A DNA stretch of 64,000 nt from Acephala macrosclerotiorum. Lineage: Eukaryota; Ascomycota; Leotiomycetes; Helotiales; Mollisiaceae. The position numbers and the translations under genes were made by a program. The notes beneath the pieces are model-generated. The model saw only the letters and a list, made by a program, of their open reading frames with translations, was not told the DNA's origin and ran no database searches. Below, one piece after another: positions 1 through 14,153 of this stretch; position 1 is the first letter of the stretch; each line of letters opens with the position of its first letter. Location of the stretch: contig MU119482.1 of NCBI GenBank assembly GCA_014904845.1, forward strand, positions 1-64,000, read 5' to 3'.

Positions 1-50
<50 letters not shown>
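1..50. repeat. (TTA)n microsatellite
   Basis: Uninterrupted TTA/ATT trinucleotide run at the very start of the window, ending at the first G. The array may continue outside the window. Confidence 0.95.
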
Positions 51-706
51 GTTATTATATTTAATATATATTTAAATTTTATTAAAACGAGTTTTTTATT
101 ATAATTAATAAAAAAATATATAAATTTTTTGTAAAAATTTTAAAATAAAAAATTATTAATATATTTAATTAATAATAAATAAAACGAATTAAATTAAATT
201 TTTTTTATTTTAATTAAAATTTTTATTTAATATATATTCGTTTTTAAAAATAAATAATTATATTATAAAAAACTTTTTATAAATCTTTTTAATTATAAAA
301 TTAATATTTATTTATTATTTTATTTAAATACGTTTAATTTACGTTTTTTTATTATTATTATAAAATATATAATAATATTATATTAAATATTTTATCGAAA
401 TATTAAATTTATAATTAAATTTTTTAAATTGTTTTAATAAAATAATATATTAATATTATTAAATAAATAATTTATATAATATTTAATATTAATAAAAATA
501 TTATTATAAAATATTTAAATTGTTTTTTATTATAAATTTTTTAATAAATTTTAAATTTTTTTTAAATTTAAAATAAACGATTTTTATAATTTTTTATTAA
601 TATTTAAATAAAATCTATTAAAAATTATATTAAAAAAATATTACAATTTTTAAATATTTAAAATACGATTTATTAATTTTATATACGTAATAAAATAATA
701 ATTATA

Positions 707-790
707 TTTAATAATATTAAATATAAATAATATAAATAAATAATAATATTTAATAATATTAAATATAAATAATATAAATAAATAATAATA
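707..790. repeat. Perfect 2 x 42-bp tandem duplication
   Basis: Copy 1 is 707-748 and copy 2 is 749-790. They are identical base for base. Both consist only of A and T, so they add no coding content. Perfect identity inside an otherwise strongly mutated block indicates that the duplication is younger than the mutation of the block. Confidence 0.9.
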
Positions 791-986
791 TTTATTATAA
801 AATTATTTTAAAAATTATATAAATTAATTATAAATTAAAAAAATTATTAAAAAAAATTATTATATAAAATTAAAATTAGATTTTTATAAATTAATAATTT
901 ATAATATTTATTAATTTTATAAAATATAAAAAAAAATATAAAAAAAATATAAATATAAATATAAATTTTATTAATAATAAATTATT

Positions 987-1012
987 AAAAAAAAAAAAAA
1001 AAAAAAAAAAAA
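987..1012. repeat. A26 homopolymer at edge of AT-rich block
   Basis: Twenty-six consecutive A residues lie next to the point where normal base composition resumes. This could be the poly(A) tail of a decayed non-LTR retroelement, or simply a slippage tract in AT-rich DNA. Nothing upstream is conserved enough to decide. Confidence 0.9.
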
Positions 1013-1035
1013 TTAAATTAATAAATAAATATAAA

Positions 1036-2504
1036 AAGCTTATTGTAATCAATAAATATTAAAGTATATTAGTTTAAAATCAGACCGTCAAAGGCAAGGC
1101 ACGGCGTGAGGTACGAGGGACGTTCTACTATATGGTAGGAGCTAGGTGGAAACTAGTGCACGTGACCACCCTAACAAAAGTGATAGATTGAGACAGCTTT
1201 TCAATCATACCTGCAGTTCGTAAAACACCCGCGCTAGATCCGGCCCAGAACGAGCTCAAAGGAGCAACATAGATATCTTGCATAGTCGCAAAGAATTTGA
1301 TCACTAGATAATAGTTTGACCTGAATTCGACTCCAGTTCAAGCATGCTTCGACTTGACAGCCCTTAAGCTCCCCACCTCGCAAATACTTACATGCTTTCC
1401 CTTGAACCATTGGCCAGCCCTAGGAACACCTGGAGGATACAAGCACCATTGCTATCCGGAGTAACATGTCGAAAAAGCCTTCACTGCATTGAGACCCACA
1501 CATCCAGGCGTAGACTACAGCTGAAAATAGAATTGGGTGCTCGAGAAAGGGTGCCGAATGATACTAGCATGATGAGGTGAATGTCCAGAGACTACTAAGT
1601 GCTTCCCCTAGACTTAACTGGAAGTTAAATAAACATCACCCGCAAAAGGATGGCTCGGACTGGGGATTGGTATTCCTAACATTCTATGCAAAGCTTCAGA
1701 CGACGTCATCACAACCCTGGAAGGTGATGAATTTCCTACGGAATAGAATGACAAGCTTACAGCAGTAGATAGCATTGACTAACTCTTGCCTAATTGGATT
1801 AGATGAGGCTTTGTTTCCAGCTCGTCCTAGACCGAAGAAAGCCACCACATGACTGGCGATCAAGAAAATGCATAGTACAACAGTAACTTCTCAAATGCAC
1901 CAGATAGACCCTCTAAGCTCTATCAAGACAGCTAGATATCGGATAAAGGAAGCAGTCTGTCCAACAAATGTCCATGTCCATGTCTGTATATATGTAACCT
2001 CAGCTGATTCCCAAGTTCTCAATGAAGTCGAAACGACCCCTCAAAGCCAGGCGCCCAGCAACGGGTAGGAGATTTTTCTGCGCACAGCGCGAAAATAGCA
2101 TCGTTGATGGTGAAAACAACAAGAAGCTATCGATTAAGTAATTTTGATAAACTGGCGGTGATGAAGAAAGAAGGAGAAGCTGCGAAGAAATTTTGCGATT
2201 TTGTGGTAAACCTGATTCTGCCTCAGGCCTAAACGCCGCTTAGCCTATCTGAGCTAGCTAGATTTACTTGGGGCATCTACTTTCGAGATATCTGTCTGTT
2301 ACTATTTGGGCTGAATACTCGATACCACTGCCCACAACTCTCACAAAAGAAGACAAGTTCTGTCGCGGAGGAAATTTTCCTGGATATTCGCCCAGATTCT
2401 GAGCACTGTACCACGCCCTCGCCCTCGAGACACAAGAAGCGCAAGACTGCACAACAAGCACCTTTCCTCAATCTCACGCCCCGCAGCCTGACTTGTCGCC
2501 TACC
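1036..2504. other. Non-coding stretch upstream of sec23
   Basis: Normal composition begins here. Only short open frames of 60-66 codons occur on both strands, without recognisable motifs, and none is coherent with a multi-exon gene. The distal part must contain the sec23 promoter and 5' leader. I see no clear TATA box or repeat. Confidence 0.5.
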
Positions 2505-5132
<2,628 letters not shown>

Positions 5133-5971
5133 AAAGAGGTATGGAGTGAAATAAGAAGCGAACATGGTGGACTGCGTCAATTGGCATGCCTCGCCGGCTT
5201 CTACAAGCCTTTACCAGGGGCTGGTTTAACCTGGACGTGTAAAATCACATCGTTTTTGAGCAATAGTAAAAAGCCGAGATCTACAGTACTGAATCGTGAC
5301 CATATCTGCGTGGCAGAGAAATGAGTTCACTGAACCTTGAAACGCTTACCATATCAACTCCATTTCGCTTCAGTCTTTCTCAATGTGGAGATTGGAGATA
5401 CGGGAGAGAGCACAGCACCGGTGTCCCGATACCAGAGACATTGGAAAACTATATCTGGCACTCGTGTACCCGATGATGGAAGTTCATAGGTGCTTCTCTA
5501 CTTGATGCTATTGCTGTCATGTCCTCGACTTAAGCATTGATAGATGTCCTCGACTTTGTGGTACTTTAGCATGTCACTTTTGTAGAGCGCCGCGAAAGTG
5601 CTTCCCCTCCAAGGCCCGCTAAGTTCAGCCTTGCACTCATCCTTGTAATCACATCAGCCTTGTACTAGAAGCTTTAATACCCCGACCAATTCTCCCAGAG
5701 CCCTCAAACTCCACCATGTTTTCTTCTTATGGGAGTACTAAGAATTGCCCAAACTTTGGGCAAATTCGTGAATTGATTTCCCTAACTAGCGAATGGCATT
5801 GTGTTGTAGATTCGCCTGAAGCTTATGCTGATGCCTCAGGCATAAGAACTTCTTGGCACGATGCTACCTAAGCGACGCCCCGCCCACACGCTAGCCTGGG
5901 AAACTGCGAAACTACGAAATATTTCCAAAATCTCGACAACCACCACGACCAAGTAACGGCAACATATCAAC
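5133..5971. other. sec23-RPL12 intergenic region
   Basis: About 840 bp with no supported gene. It contains the sec23 3' end and the promoter and leader of the ribosomal protein gene that starts at 5972. No repeat was noticed. Confidence 0.5.
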
Positions 5972-6717
5972 ATGCGTAAGTATTCAGAAATGCGATCGCA
6001 GTGTTCTCAATCTCCTGACAACGTCTGCAGCTCCAAAGATCGACCCTAACGAGATCAAGGTGATGTGAGTTACCCACGATGCAATTCTTGCTTCCCCGGT
6101 CGCATTGATGAGCCACCTCAACAATCTTTGTACTGACAATTTCCAGCCACCTACGGGCCACCGGTGGTGAAATTGGTGCTTCCTCCGCCCTTGCTCCCAA
6201 GATTGGTCCTCTCGGTCTGTCCCCAAAGAAGGTTGGAGAAGATATTGCGAAGGCTACGGGCGACTGGGTATGGAAATCCCCAATACCTTGTTGAAACGCA
6301 AGATCTGATTATGGTTCGCATTACAGAAGGGTCTCCGTGTCACAGTCAAGTTGACCATCCAAAATCGACAAGCTGCCGTCTCCGTCGTTCCCTCCGCATC
6401 CTCCCTCGTCATCAAGGCCCTCAAGGAACCTCCACGAGACCGAAAGAAGGAAAAGAACATTAAGCACTCGAAGTCGATCACGTTAGATGAAGTTATCGAG
6501 ATTGCGCGTACGATGAGATTCAAGTCTCTGTCGAAGGAGCTCAAGGGCGGTGTGAAGGAGATTCTGGGCACTGCATTCAGCGTAGGATGCCAGGTTGACG
6601 GAAGAAGTCCAAAGGATGTCAGCGATGATATCGAGAGTGGAGAGATTGAGAGTAGGTCTTGTTCCATACCCATACAAGCAACACCGACTGACTCTGAATA
6701 CAGTTCCGGACGAGTAG
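5972..6717 (+). CDS. rpl12: 60S ribosomal protein L12 (uL11)
   Basis: uL11 forms the base of the large-subunit GTPase stalk and recruits the P-protein complex. Exons: 5972-5975, 6031-6064, 6147-6267, 6327-6651, 6704-6717, giving 498 nt (165 aa, exactly the yeast length). The first exon carries only ATG plus one base, and joining gives [11 protein letters not shown]. Diagnostic segments are [60 protein letters not shown] and [18 protein letters not shown]. The last exon adds IPDE. Early tiny exons and several short introns are usual for fungal ribosomal protein genes. It lies tail-to-head after sec23. Confidence 0.97.
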
Positions 6718-7898
6718 AACATGAACGTCTTTCTTCCTTGCATGTACCTGGGCATCATACTTCACAATAAACTGTGCAAGCAATGACATTGAATCATCAA
6801 TGATCTCGAATTTCTGTGATCGATCCACGTCATACAACCCATGACCCCTTGCCAAACACTCTGGCCCTTACCCCCTTTCCCTTGTGGATCGGTTCAACCT
6901 ATGGTTTTGGCCTATTTTTGAAGCAAGGAGAGCAGATCCTGTCCGATTACTCACCGCAACATTCTCTTTCGGGCGTGGATGTAGTGGTCCATATCTTTCT
7001 GGTCAACATTTCTCCAAGCTAACGACGAAAATTGTGACATGACAGTGCTTGAGTCTAACCCGCGAATTCTTGTGCTACAGTACCTAGGAGGCGGCTAGGG
7101 AATTGCTCGTGCGGGTCAGCTGAGCGACTCAGCGCTTGCTGGTGCCAATAAGGCTGTGGCCTGAGTAGTGACTTCAGAGATGTACAATACCGTGCATACC
7201 ACTGTCACCATCATCAACTTTTAGTATTTAGCATTAACTGCAAGGCTGCGTGTCCTGTGCTACTAATTCCAACATTTAATATCCCATAGAAACGACGATT
7301 GCAATCTCCCTGTGTCTTCGGGACTCTTCGATCCTCTAACGTTCGTATTCATCTTGCTGACTGGATTGGCCCTCACATCAGCGATCCTTGTAGCCAGCCG
7401 CTGTGTTGAAAAGCAGGGTAACCTCGACTCATCCATCAACCCCAACTCGACTCGGCTCAAACTTTGCAGCCGCCATGTCTTTATCTCTCTAGCAAGAGGC
7501 ATGCTCCTTTCGCCCATCATTGTTTTCTTGGGCCCTTCTTGTGTATATCAAAGACTCTTGACTCTGGAATGCATTAACCCTACCTGCGCGCGCCCCCACG
7601 TCCCTCCAGGCTCCACCAACGTCGTCGAAAATCCAAACCGCCCAGCGACATCAGAAGCCTCAACTTAAATCTGCGGTGCCCACAAGCAGAGGCAGACAGC
7701 TCTCGAGACGCCCAAGTTGGGCTGTGGCGGCCTCCGAGCTCGAGATGATCAACAGAGGAAACATTCCCCTCCGTCTCTGTGAAGGCATTGGCATTGGCAC
7801 TCACTTGGATCTAATGAATCAACAATAAGCCTCCTTCAACTTCCGACATACGCGTCCTATACTCAAAATTTTCTCCCCTTCGCTGCAATCCAAAGAAT
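6718..7898. other. RPL12-OGT intergenic region and leader
   Basis: About 1.2 kb without a supported gene. A 118-codon hydrophobic open frame at 7312-7668 starts with GTG, not ATG, and resembles nothing I know. The pyrimidine-rich stretch before 7899 is probably the leader of the following gene. Confidence 0.45.
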
Positions 7899-10800
7899 AT
7901 GATTCCCCAGGTCGCGCATCATCCTCGAAATCTCTCGCAGCAGTTCGGTAGCCCAGGATTTGCTACCCCTCCCTTCGACCATTTATCCACCCCAAGAAGA
8001 TTTGATCGAGTTGCGCCTCTCCCATACCGAAGCTCGCGGGCATCGCCATCAACTCTTGCACCACCCCAACGCGCATACCCCGTCGAAAATCACCATGGCC
8101 GCCGACCCAGCCTTATGCGCGGCAGCTCGGGTGGCCAGGGATTTGGAGGACAATATAATGATCCCTCAGAGCACATGCTGCGAAGGAAGACACCAAATGG
8201 GACACTGGCTGCAGGATACGACGGGACACCTGTGCAATGGTCAAGTAAGGCACCAGCTCTCAAGCATGTCGTATTGCCAGTATCAGGCGAGTCTGCAAGC
8301 CGCGTTATCACATACTCTTCCCCTGCTCTGGATGATCTACGAAATAGACAGAGGTCTGGTAGCTTGGGGTGGAATCAACAGCAGACAGGCCAGCTTACAC
8401 GCTCGAATACTGCAGATCGCCAAACTCGTATGAACAGTGATCCTGGACATTGGTTGCAGTTCCCCTCGGATTCCCACAATGTTTGGGATCAAATACGAAC
8501 ACATCCCGCAAATACTTTCTTACCCAGTAATGGCATGCATATTCCAACTGTTCTTCAGCCAGCATACCAGCCAGCTCCTGGCCCTACAGCATCCAATGAT
8601 GGCGGCCTTTACGGACCGTACTGGCCAGATGGCAGGTTCGTCCCGTACAGACCTGCTGCAGTTCGTGATCAATGGCATCATGACCTTGATCGTAGCCTTG
8701 GTGGAAACCGAATGTTTGATCAATCTCTTCTCCCTACTGATTCTACGCGATCTCTCCGCTATCCACCTATCAATGGAGTAGAACTACTCCATACAGGAGG
8801 TGTGCCTAATTCATTGATAAATCATAGTATTGCTCTGGGTGAAGACCACTTCACAACGGGTCCTGTCCTGCACTCTCGGCATGCCAGCAATGGCCAACAC
8901 TGGTCACATCATGATGGGAGCCGAACCCCCACTGCACAGTCCGTGAGCAAGGCCACTAACCCACGCTTTAAGGAAAAGACACTTTCATGGGCGCATAGCA
9001 TATATGTTGATCTTTTGGCGTTCCTCCACCAGTCCAAAAAAGAAAGCAAGCATCTTCGACAATCCCATGGCCTTCGGCCCCATTCAAAGAACAATATATA
9101 CCCCAAACCTCCGCGTCAGCCAGCATCGTATCTAGGGTCGCCAACATGGGCAGAATTAGACGAAGAAGAAGCAAACACTCGACATTCCATGACACGAGCA
9201 GGGTCCATGAGCATGCCGTTGCAGAGAAGCACCCAAGCTAATCACTACAATAGCTGGCAAGTGAACGGGAACTCAGCAGACCTGCGGCACACAAGGTCGT
9301 CAAATCCAGACATCCCACATTATGTATCACCCTTTCAGGGAGCGCACCATACTATCAGCTCCCCGACAAGCAAAGCTAGGGAAGCTCTGGAAATGCTCAC
9401 TACCTTGTGTGATCAGAGTGGTTGGTCTTGGATTGATGGCATGCTGCTTGGAGGATGCCTTGCATACGGACTTGAAGAGTACCAAGTGGCCCTTGATTGG
9501 TATTCTAAAATAATAACTCTGGACCCAAAGTGAGTTCTCCCTGTTATTTATTGTCCATACATGGGGACATATCTAACAAACGTGTTATAGCCATGTCGAG
9601 GCGATATCAAATCTTGCCGCCACCCTTCTGTGCCTGAATAGGCGAGGAGAAGCAGAACAGTACTGGCTTCAATCCGTTAAGCTTCGTCCGAGTTACTTTG
9701 AAGCTGTCGAGCACCTTATAGGACTCCTTTGTGGCGATCATCGAGGCAATGAAGCTGTAAATATCATTGAATTTGTCGAACGATCGCTTCGTTCATCGAA
9801 GCCCGAGGACTCATTCGATTACTTCAGCGAAACTTCTAGTAATGCTGATCGAGATTCCTGCGAATCGTTGGGAACATCATCTGAAACCATTGCGCTTGAT
9901 TATGATTTCGACGGCGATAGAACTTTTAGGTCTCCCTTGGTGCGGGAGCACGACGACAGTGCCTCACAACCAGGGTATGGCTCTAGCGGTTTTTCGATTC
10001 CTGGGTCCGAAAATGGTCGAATTCTCGCCCTTGTGCATGCTAAGGGAAACATGCTGTATGCTCTTGGGGACGTTGACCGGGCATCTAAAGCCTTTGAGGA
10101 TGCAGTACTCATCAGTACCGGAAAAGGGTTTCACGGAATTCATGATTTGATCCGTCAAATTATAAGCATCCTTTCGCTAGACGGCATAAGTCCTTTGCGA
10201 GCAGACTTCAGGTCCCCTATTCAATCCGCTGCTTCATCACCACTACTTCTGCCTCCCGACAAAGCGCTACAGACTGCAAGGCTCGTTTTTGCTAAGAATG
10301 GAGACCTTCCCGGACTCCATTTTGTACCAGAAGGTCTAGCTAAAAGAGCTGCTATCTCAACCACGAGCAACTCTCTGCTTTCCCTTGCCAAAATATTTCA
10401 GGATGCAATGTCAAATGGCAGCGCGCGTCAAAGAATCTCCAGGATGCCTACAGGGGTAGGGGATATCTTAGCCCTGTACTACCTATCTTTGTCGCTCCAA
10501 CCAAGCCCATCGACAGCCAACAACGTCGGCATACTTTTGGCTAGCGTTCAACAGCCCCCGTCACATCGGCAGATTGTCTCTCGAGACACCCAGCATCCTA
10601 CTATACCTGGAGTTGTACCTGGAAGCGGTGTAGCCCTAGCTCTTGCTTACTACAACTACGGTCTTAATCTCGATTCGAGACACGCTCACATATACACCAA
10701 CCTTGGGAGCTTGTTAAAGGATATTGGGCAGCTCGCAGCTGCTATCGCCATGTATGAGAAGGCAGTTTCGTGTGATAGCACATTTGATATTGCTCTTGCC

Positions 10801-12949
10801 AATTTGGCAAATGCTGTCAAGGACCAGGGCCGCACGAGTGATGCTATCGATTACTACAAACGTGCTGTTGCCGCGAGTCCGGACTTTGCAGAAGCAGTAT
10901 GTGGTCTCGCGAATGCTCTCAACTCAGTCTGTGACTGGACTGGTAGAGGTGGTGTGATTCTTGATGGTGGAAAGCAAGATCGATGGCATGTGGATGAAAT
11001 TGGCATGATTACGGATGCCAGAATATCTCGTCAAGGAAGTGGATGGATGAAGCGGGTCGTTGACATTGTGGCAAAGCAATTGAGAGATGGTTCTACTTGG
11101 GGTCGAGGGATTCTCCAAGACCAAGCACTCCATAAACTCCTGCAACAACTGGAAGCATCTGAATTCGGCAATAAATGGAGTCCTGAAAAGCGAGCCAAAA
11201 TACAGGCTAGCCTTGTCGCCTGGTCCGGACAGCGATGGGAAGGAGCCCGCATAATTCGTCTGGTGGAGCGGTCTATCAGACGGGCTATGCACCGATGGTA
11301 TTTCGATAAACATGTTAAGAATCGCCAGCTGCCTCCTTCACACTACCCTAGGCCTCAAGTACCAAACGCCTTGACCATACCAGCAGCTCCGACAGTCCTC
11401 CCTTTCCATACCTTTACTTGTCCGCTGTCTGCTAAAGATATTCGAATGATCTCGCAACGAAATGCACTGCGAATTTCGTGCTCCACACTCCGCGCAGCTT
11501 GGATGCAGGGACCTGTCTTCCCACCACCGAGGCCTCCGGCACCCCATCTCAACATCGGTTATGTATCATCTGATTTTAACAACCACCCTCTCGCCCACTT
11601 GTAAGTTGTCTTGCATGTATGTATTAATTGAGAAAACTCCTTCTAACACTCGTAGAATGCAATCCGTCTTTGGCATGCACAATCCGGCCCGTGCAAAAGC
11701 CTTCTGCTACGCGACAACGGCTAGTGATAATTCGGTACATCGACAGCAAATTGAACGTGAAGCCCCCGTCTTTCGGGATACCAGCTCCTGGTCAGCAGAT
11801 CGCTTGGTTCAACAGATCGTTCAAGATGAGATCCACATTCTCGTCAATTTGAATGGATATACGCGAGGTGCGAGGAACGAGGTTTTTGCAGCTCGACCAG
11901 CACCGATTCAGATGTCTTTCATGGGATTCGCGGGCACACTCGGTGCCGAGTGGTGTGACTATATCCTAGCAGATGAAACTGCGATTCCCCCAAGTACACT
12001 GAGACCATCAAGAGGGAATGTAGATCTTGAAGATCTACTGCTGGATCAAGAGTTCAATGAGGCAGAGGACTGGGTATATTCCGAGAACATAATATTTTGT
12101 CGAGACACATTCTTCTGTTGCGACCATGCTCAGACGGACCCTCACGAGAACCGATTATCATGGGAAGAGGAACAGATCAAAAGATGGCAGATGCGCAAAG
12201 AAATATTCCCCACCCTTTCCGACGATGCAATCATTCTGGGAAACTTCAACCAGCTATATAAGGTATGTTTATGTAGTTGCGTTTTCAAAATGTTTAGACT
12301 TACGTCCCACTAGATTGAACCTACGACATTCCGGACCTGGTTGCGGATTTTGGATAAAGTTCCAAAGGCAATTCTCTGGCTTCTTCGGTTCCCCGATCTC
12401 GGGGAGAGTAATCTAAAACGGACAGCACAAGAATGGGCTGGTGAAAGTGTTGCTTCCCGAATCATGTTCACAGATGTCGCGCCAAAGCACCAACATATTT
12501 CACGAGCTCGAGTTTGCGATTTATTCTTGGATACTCCCGAATGCAACGCCCACACTACTGCCGCCGACATTTTATGGTCAAGCACGCCGCTCCTGACGCT
12601 GCCTCGATATGAATACAAGATGTGTTCGCGTATGGCTGCTTCGATTCTCAAGGGTGCTCTACCTCACGGTGAAGAGGGCCGTCGAGCTGCTCAGGAACTC
12701 ATCGCCGAGGACGATGATCAATACGAGGAGTTTGCCATCAAACTTGCAAGTGGAATGAAATATCGAATACATCCCTCTGGTTACGGTGAGAGCATTGGCA
12801 GGCTTGGACAAATGCGTAAGCTTCTATATGACAGCCGATGGACATGTGCGCTCTTCGATACTCGAAGATGGGTGCGAGATCTCGAATCTGCATATGACCA
12901 AGCCTGGCAGAACTGGGTGGAAGACAAGGGAGGCGATATCTATCTATAG
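7899..12949 (+). CDS. TPR-containing GT41 O-GlcNAc transferase-like protein
   Basis: GT41 enzymes move GlcNAc (or another sugar) from a nucleotide sugar to Ser/Thr of nucleocytoplasmic proteins. Exons 7899-9529, 9591-11600, 11656-12262, 12314-12949 give 4,884 nt (1,627 aa) with agreeing phases. Residues 1-490 are low-complexity and likely disordered. TPR-like helices lie near 490-600 and 888-985 (TNLGSLLKDIGQLAAAIAMY). The catalytic half starts about residue 1200. NHPLAHLMQSVFGMHNP carries the His matching animal OGT. HILVNLNGYTRGARNEVFAA, RPAPIQMSFMGFAGT and FNQLYKIEP follow; K1416 matches the nucleotide-contacting Lys of OGT. CNAHTTAADILW also fits. The insert between the catalytic lobes of animal OGT is replaced by a short acidic segment. 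The family call is firm. Sugar and targets are not shown. The ATG at 7899 was chosen as the first in the open frame. Confidence 0.93.
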
Positions 12950-14109
12950 AATTTTATTTTCGGGGTTTGGCGGGAGCAATGGGTTAGCAAGAGACGTTAT
13001 ATAGTCTGCATTTCAGCGATGTAGCGGTGGAGTCGATTCAGGAATTTGTTTGCAGGGTATCATGGAGTTCTTGGGGGTTGGGTTCTAAGAGCCATTCTGG
13101 CTCATTGTTGATGACATGATGCTATACCCACCGTCACAGAGACGCATTACAGTCTTTTCGTCGCGTTTGCATTTGCATTCTATAGTTTTCCAAAAATTCA
13201 AGTCGAGGAGACGGGTCTGACAGCTCGCTAGATAATACAATAGTGGCAGTTAGCCTTTGAGCCCCAGGAAAGGATACAATGGGCTGGAGTCTTCTCAAGA
13301 AGTGGTATTGATCATGCAATTGAGCTGATATAAGCTAAGCTTGTTGACGGAGTTTATGTATAGGCATGGGTGTTTATTCAACGACTCGTGATCAAAATGC
13401 TGGAGAATGCTTGAGAAATCTTCAGGTGTGATTATATTCATGTGGCTGGATCTTCGAGCGGCAATTAGCCTACAAATGTCCGACTCGCATGATGCAGAAG
13501 AGAAGCACGAGCTCGATTTTGACCGTTGGAAGCACCGTCTGTGATACCAAGTGTGAATCGTTCCTGGTCTGCATGAGCTGAACTTGGCTGCAAGAATGGG
13601 ATATAGTCCCGAGCACGCCGTCTTGCGCGTTTAGTCGAACAATCCCAATATGTGGATCCGTATGCGCAACATACAAGCGCTAGGCGTCATCGGTCAGTCT
13701 TGCAAGCTGGGTCACACTGGAAACGAATGCAACGATCCGCAGCCTCCTGCATGGGCTTATGTCCACCATTAATAGCTGACTTCGACTCTCAGCGCATGAG
13801 ACGAAGAGAAAAAGTATCTTACGGCTCACGATTCGGAAGCCATGACGTCGATCCGATTGGGGTGGCGCAAGTGTATTTTAATTGTTTGAGGCGGTTGATG
13901 ATGAATTTATTTTTAAAGTCGGTTTGCTTTGGGGATCCATGGAACAACTTGATAAGACTTAGCAATAAAACCTAGACTCGCACGCACTGCGCTAAAGAGA
14001 CGATCTGATCTTGATGATCTTGCCGGCTCATAGCATTAATGCGGGCAGATCCGGTTTGTTGGTTTTTAAAGGCCGAAATGGAATTAATTAAATTGTACGG
14101 TGGCAGGAT

Positions 14110-14153
14110 CCCCCCCCTCCCCCTCCTTTTTTTTTTTTTTTTTTTTTTTTTCC
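14110..14153. repeat. Homopyrimidine tract with T25
   Basis: A C-rich run is followed by 25 consecutive T (14127-14151) and CC: a purely pyrimidine strand of more than 40 bases. It could form triplex or slipped DNA and is prone to assembly length error. Confidence 0.95.

Larger units (their letters stand above)
1..1020. other. Extremely AT-rich block, probable RIP-saturated repeat
   Basis: By hand count only about 28 of the first 1,020 bases are G or C. Of the roughly 13 cytosines, about 9 sit in CpG, so CpA and CpT have nearly vanished, as expected after repeat-induced point mutation, which favours CpA. No open reading frame of useful size survives. The block starts with a (TTA)n run (1-50), contains a perfect 42-bp tandem duplication and ends in a 26-base A run. 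Composition changes to normal genic DNA within about 60 bp (1020-1080). The original element cannot be named. It could be a decayed transposon, a telomere- or centromere-proximal satellite, or less likely a mitochondrial insertion. Confidence 0.8.

Noticed and set aside
7312..7668. 118-codon hydrophobic frame upstream of the GT41 gene
   Set aside because: GTG start only, no family resemblance, and it lies in a probable leader or promoter.
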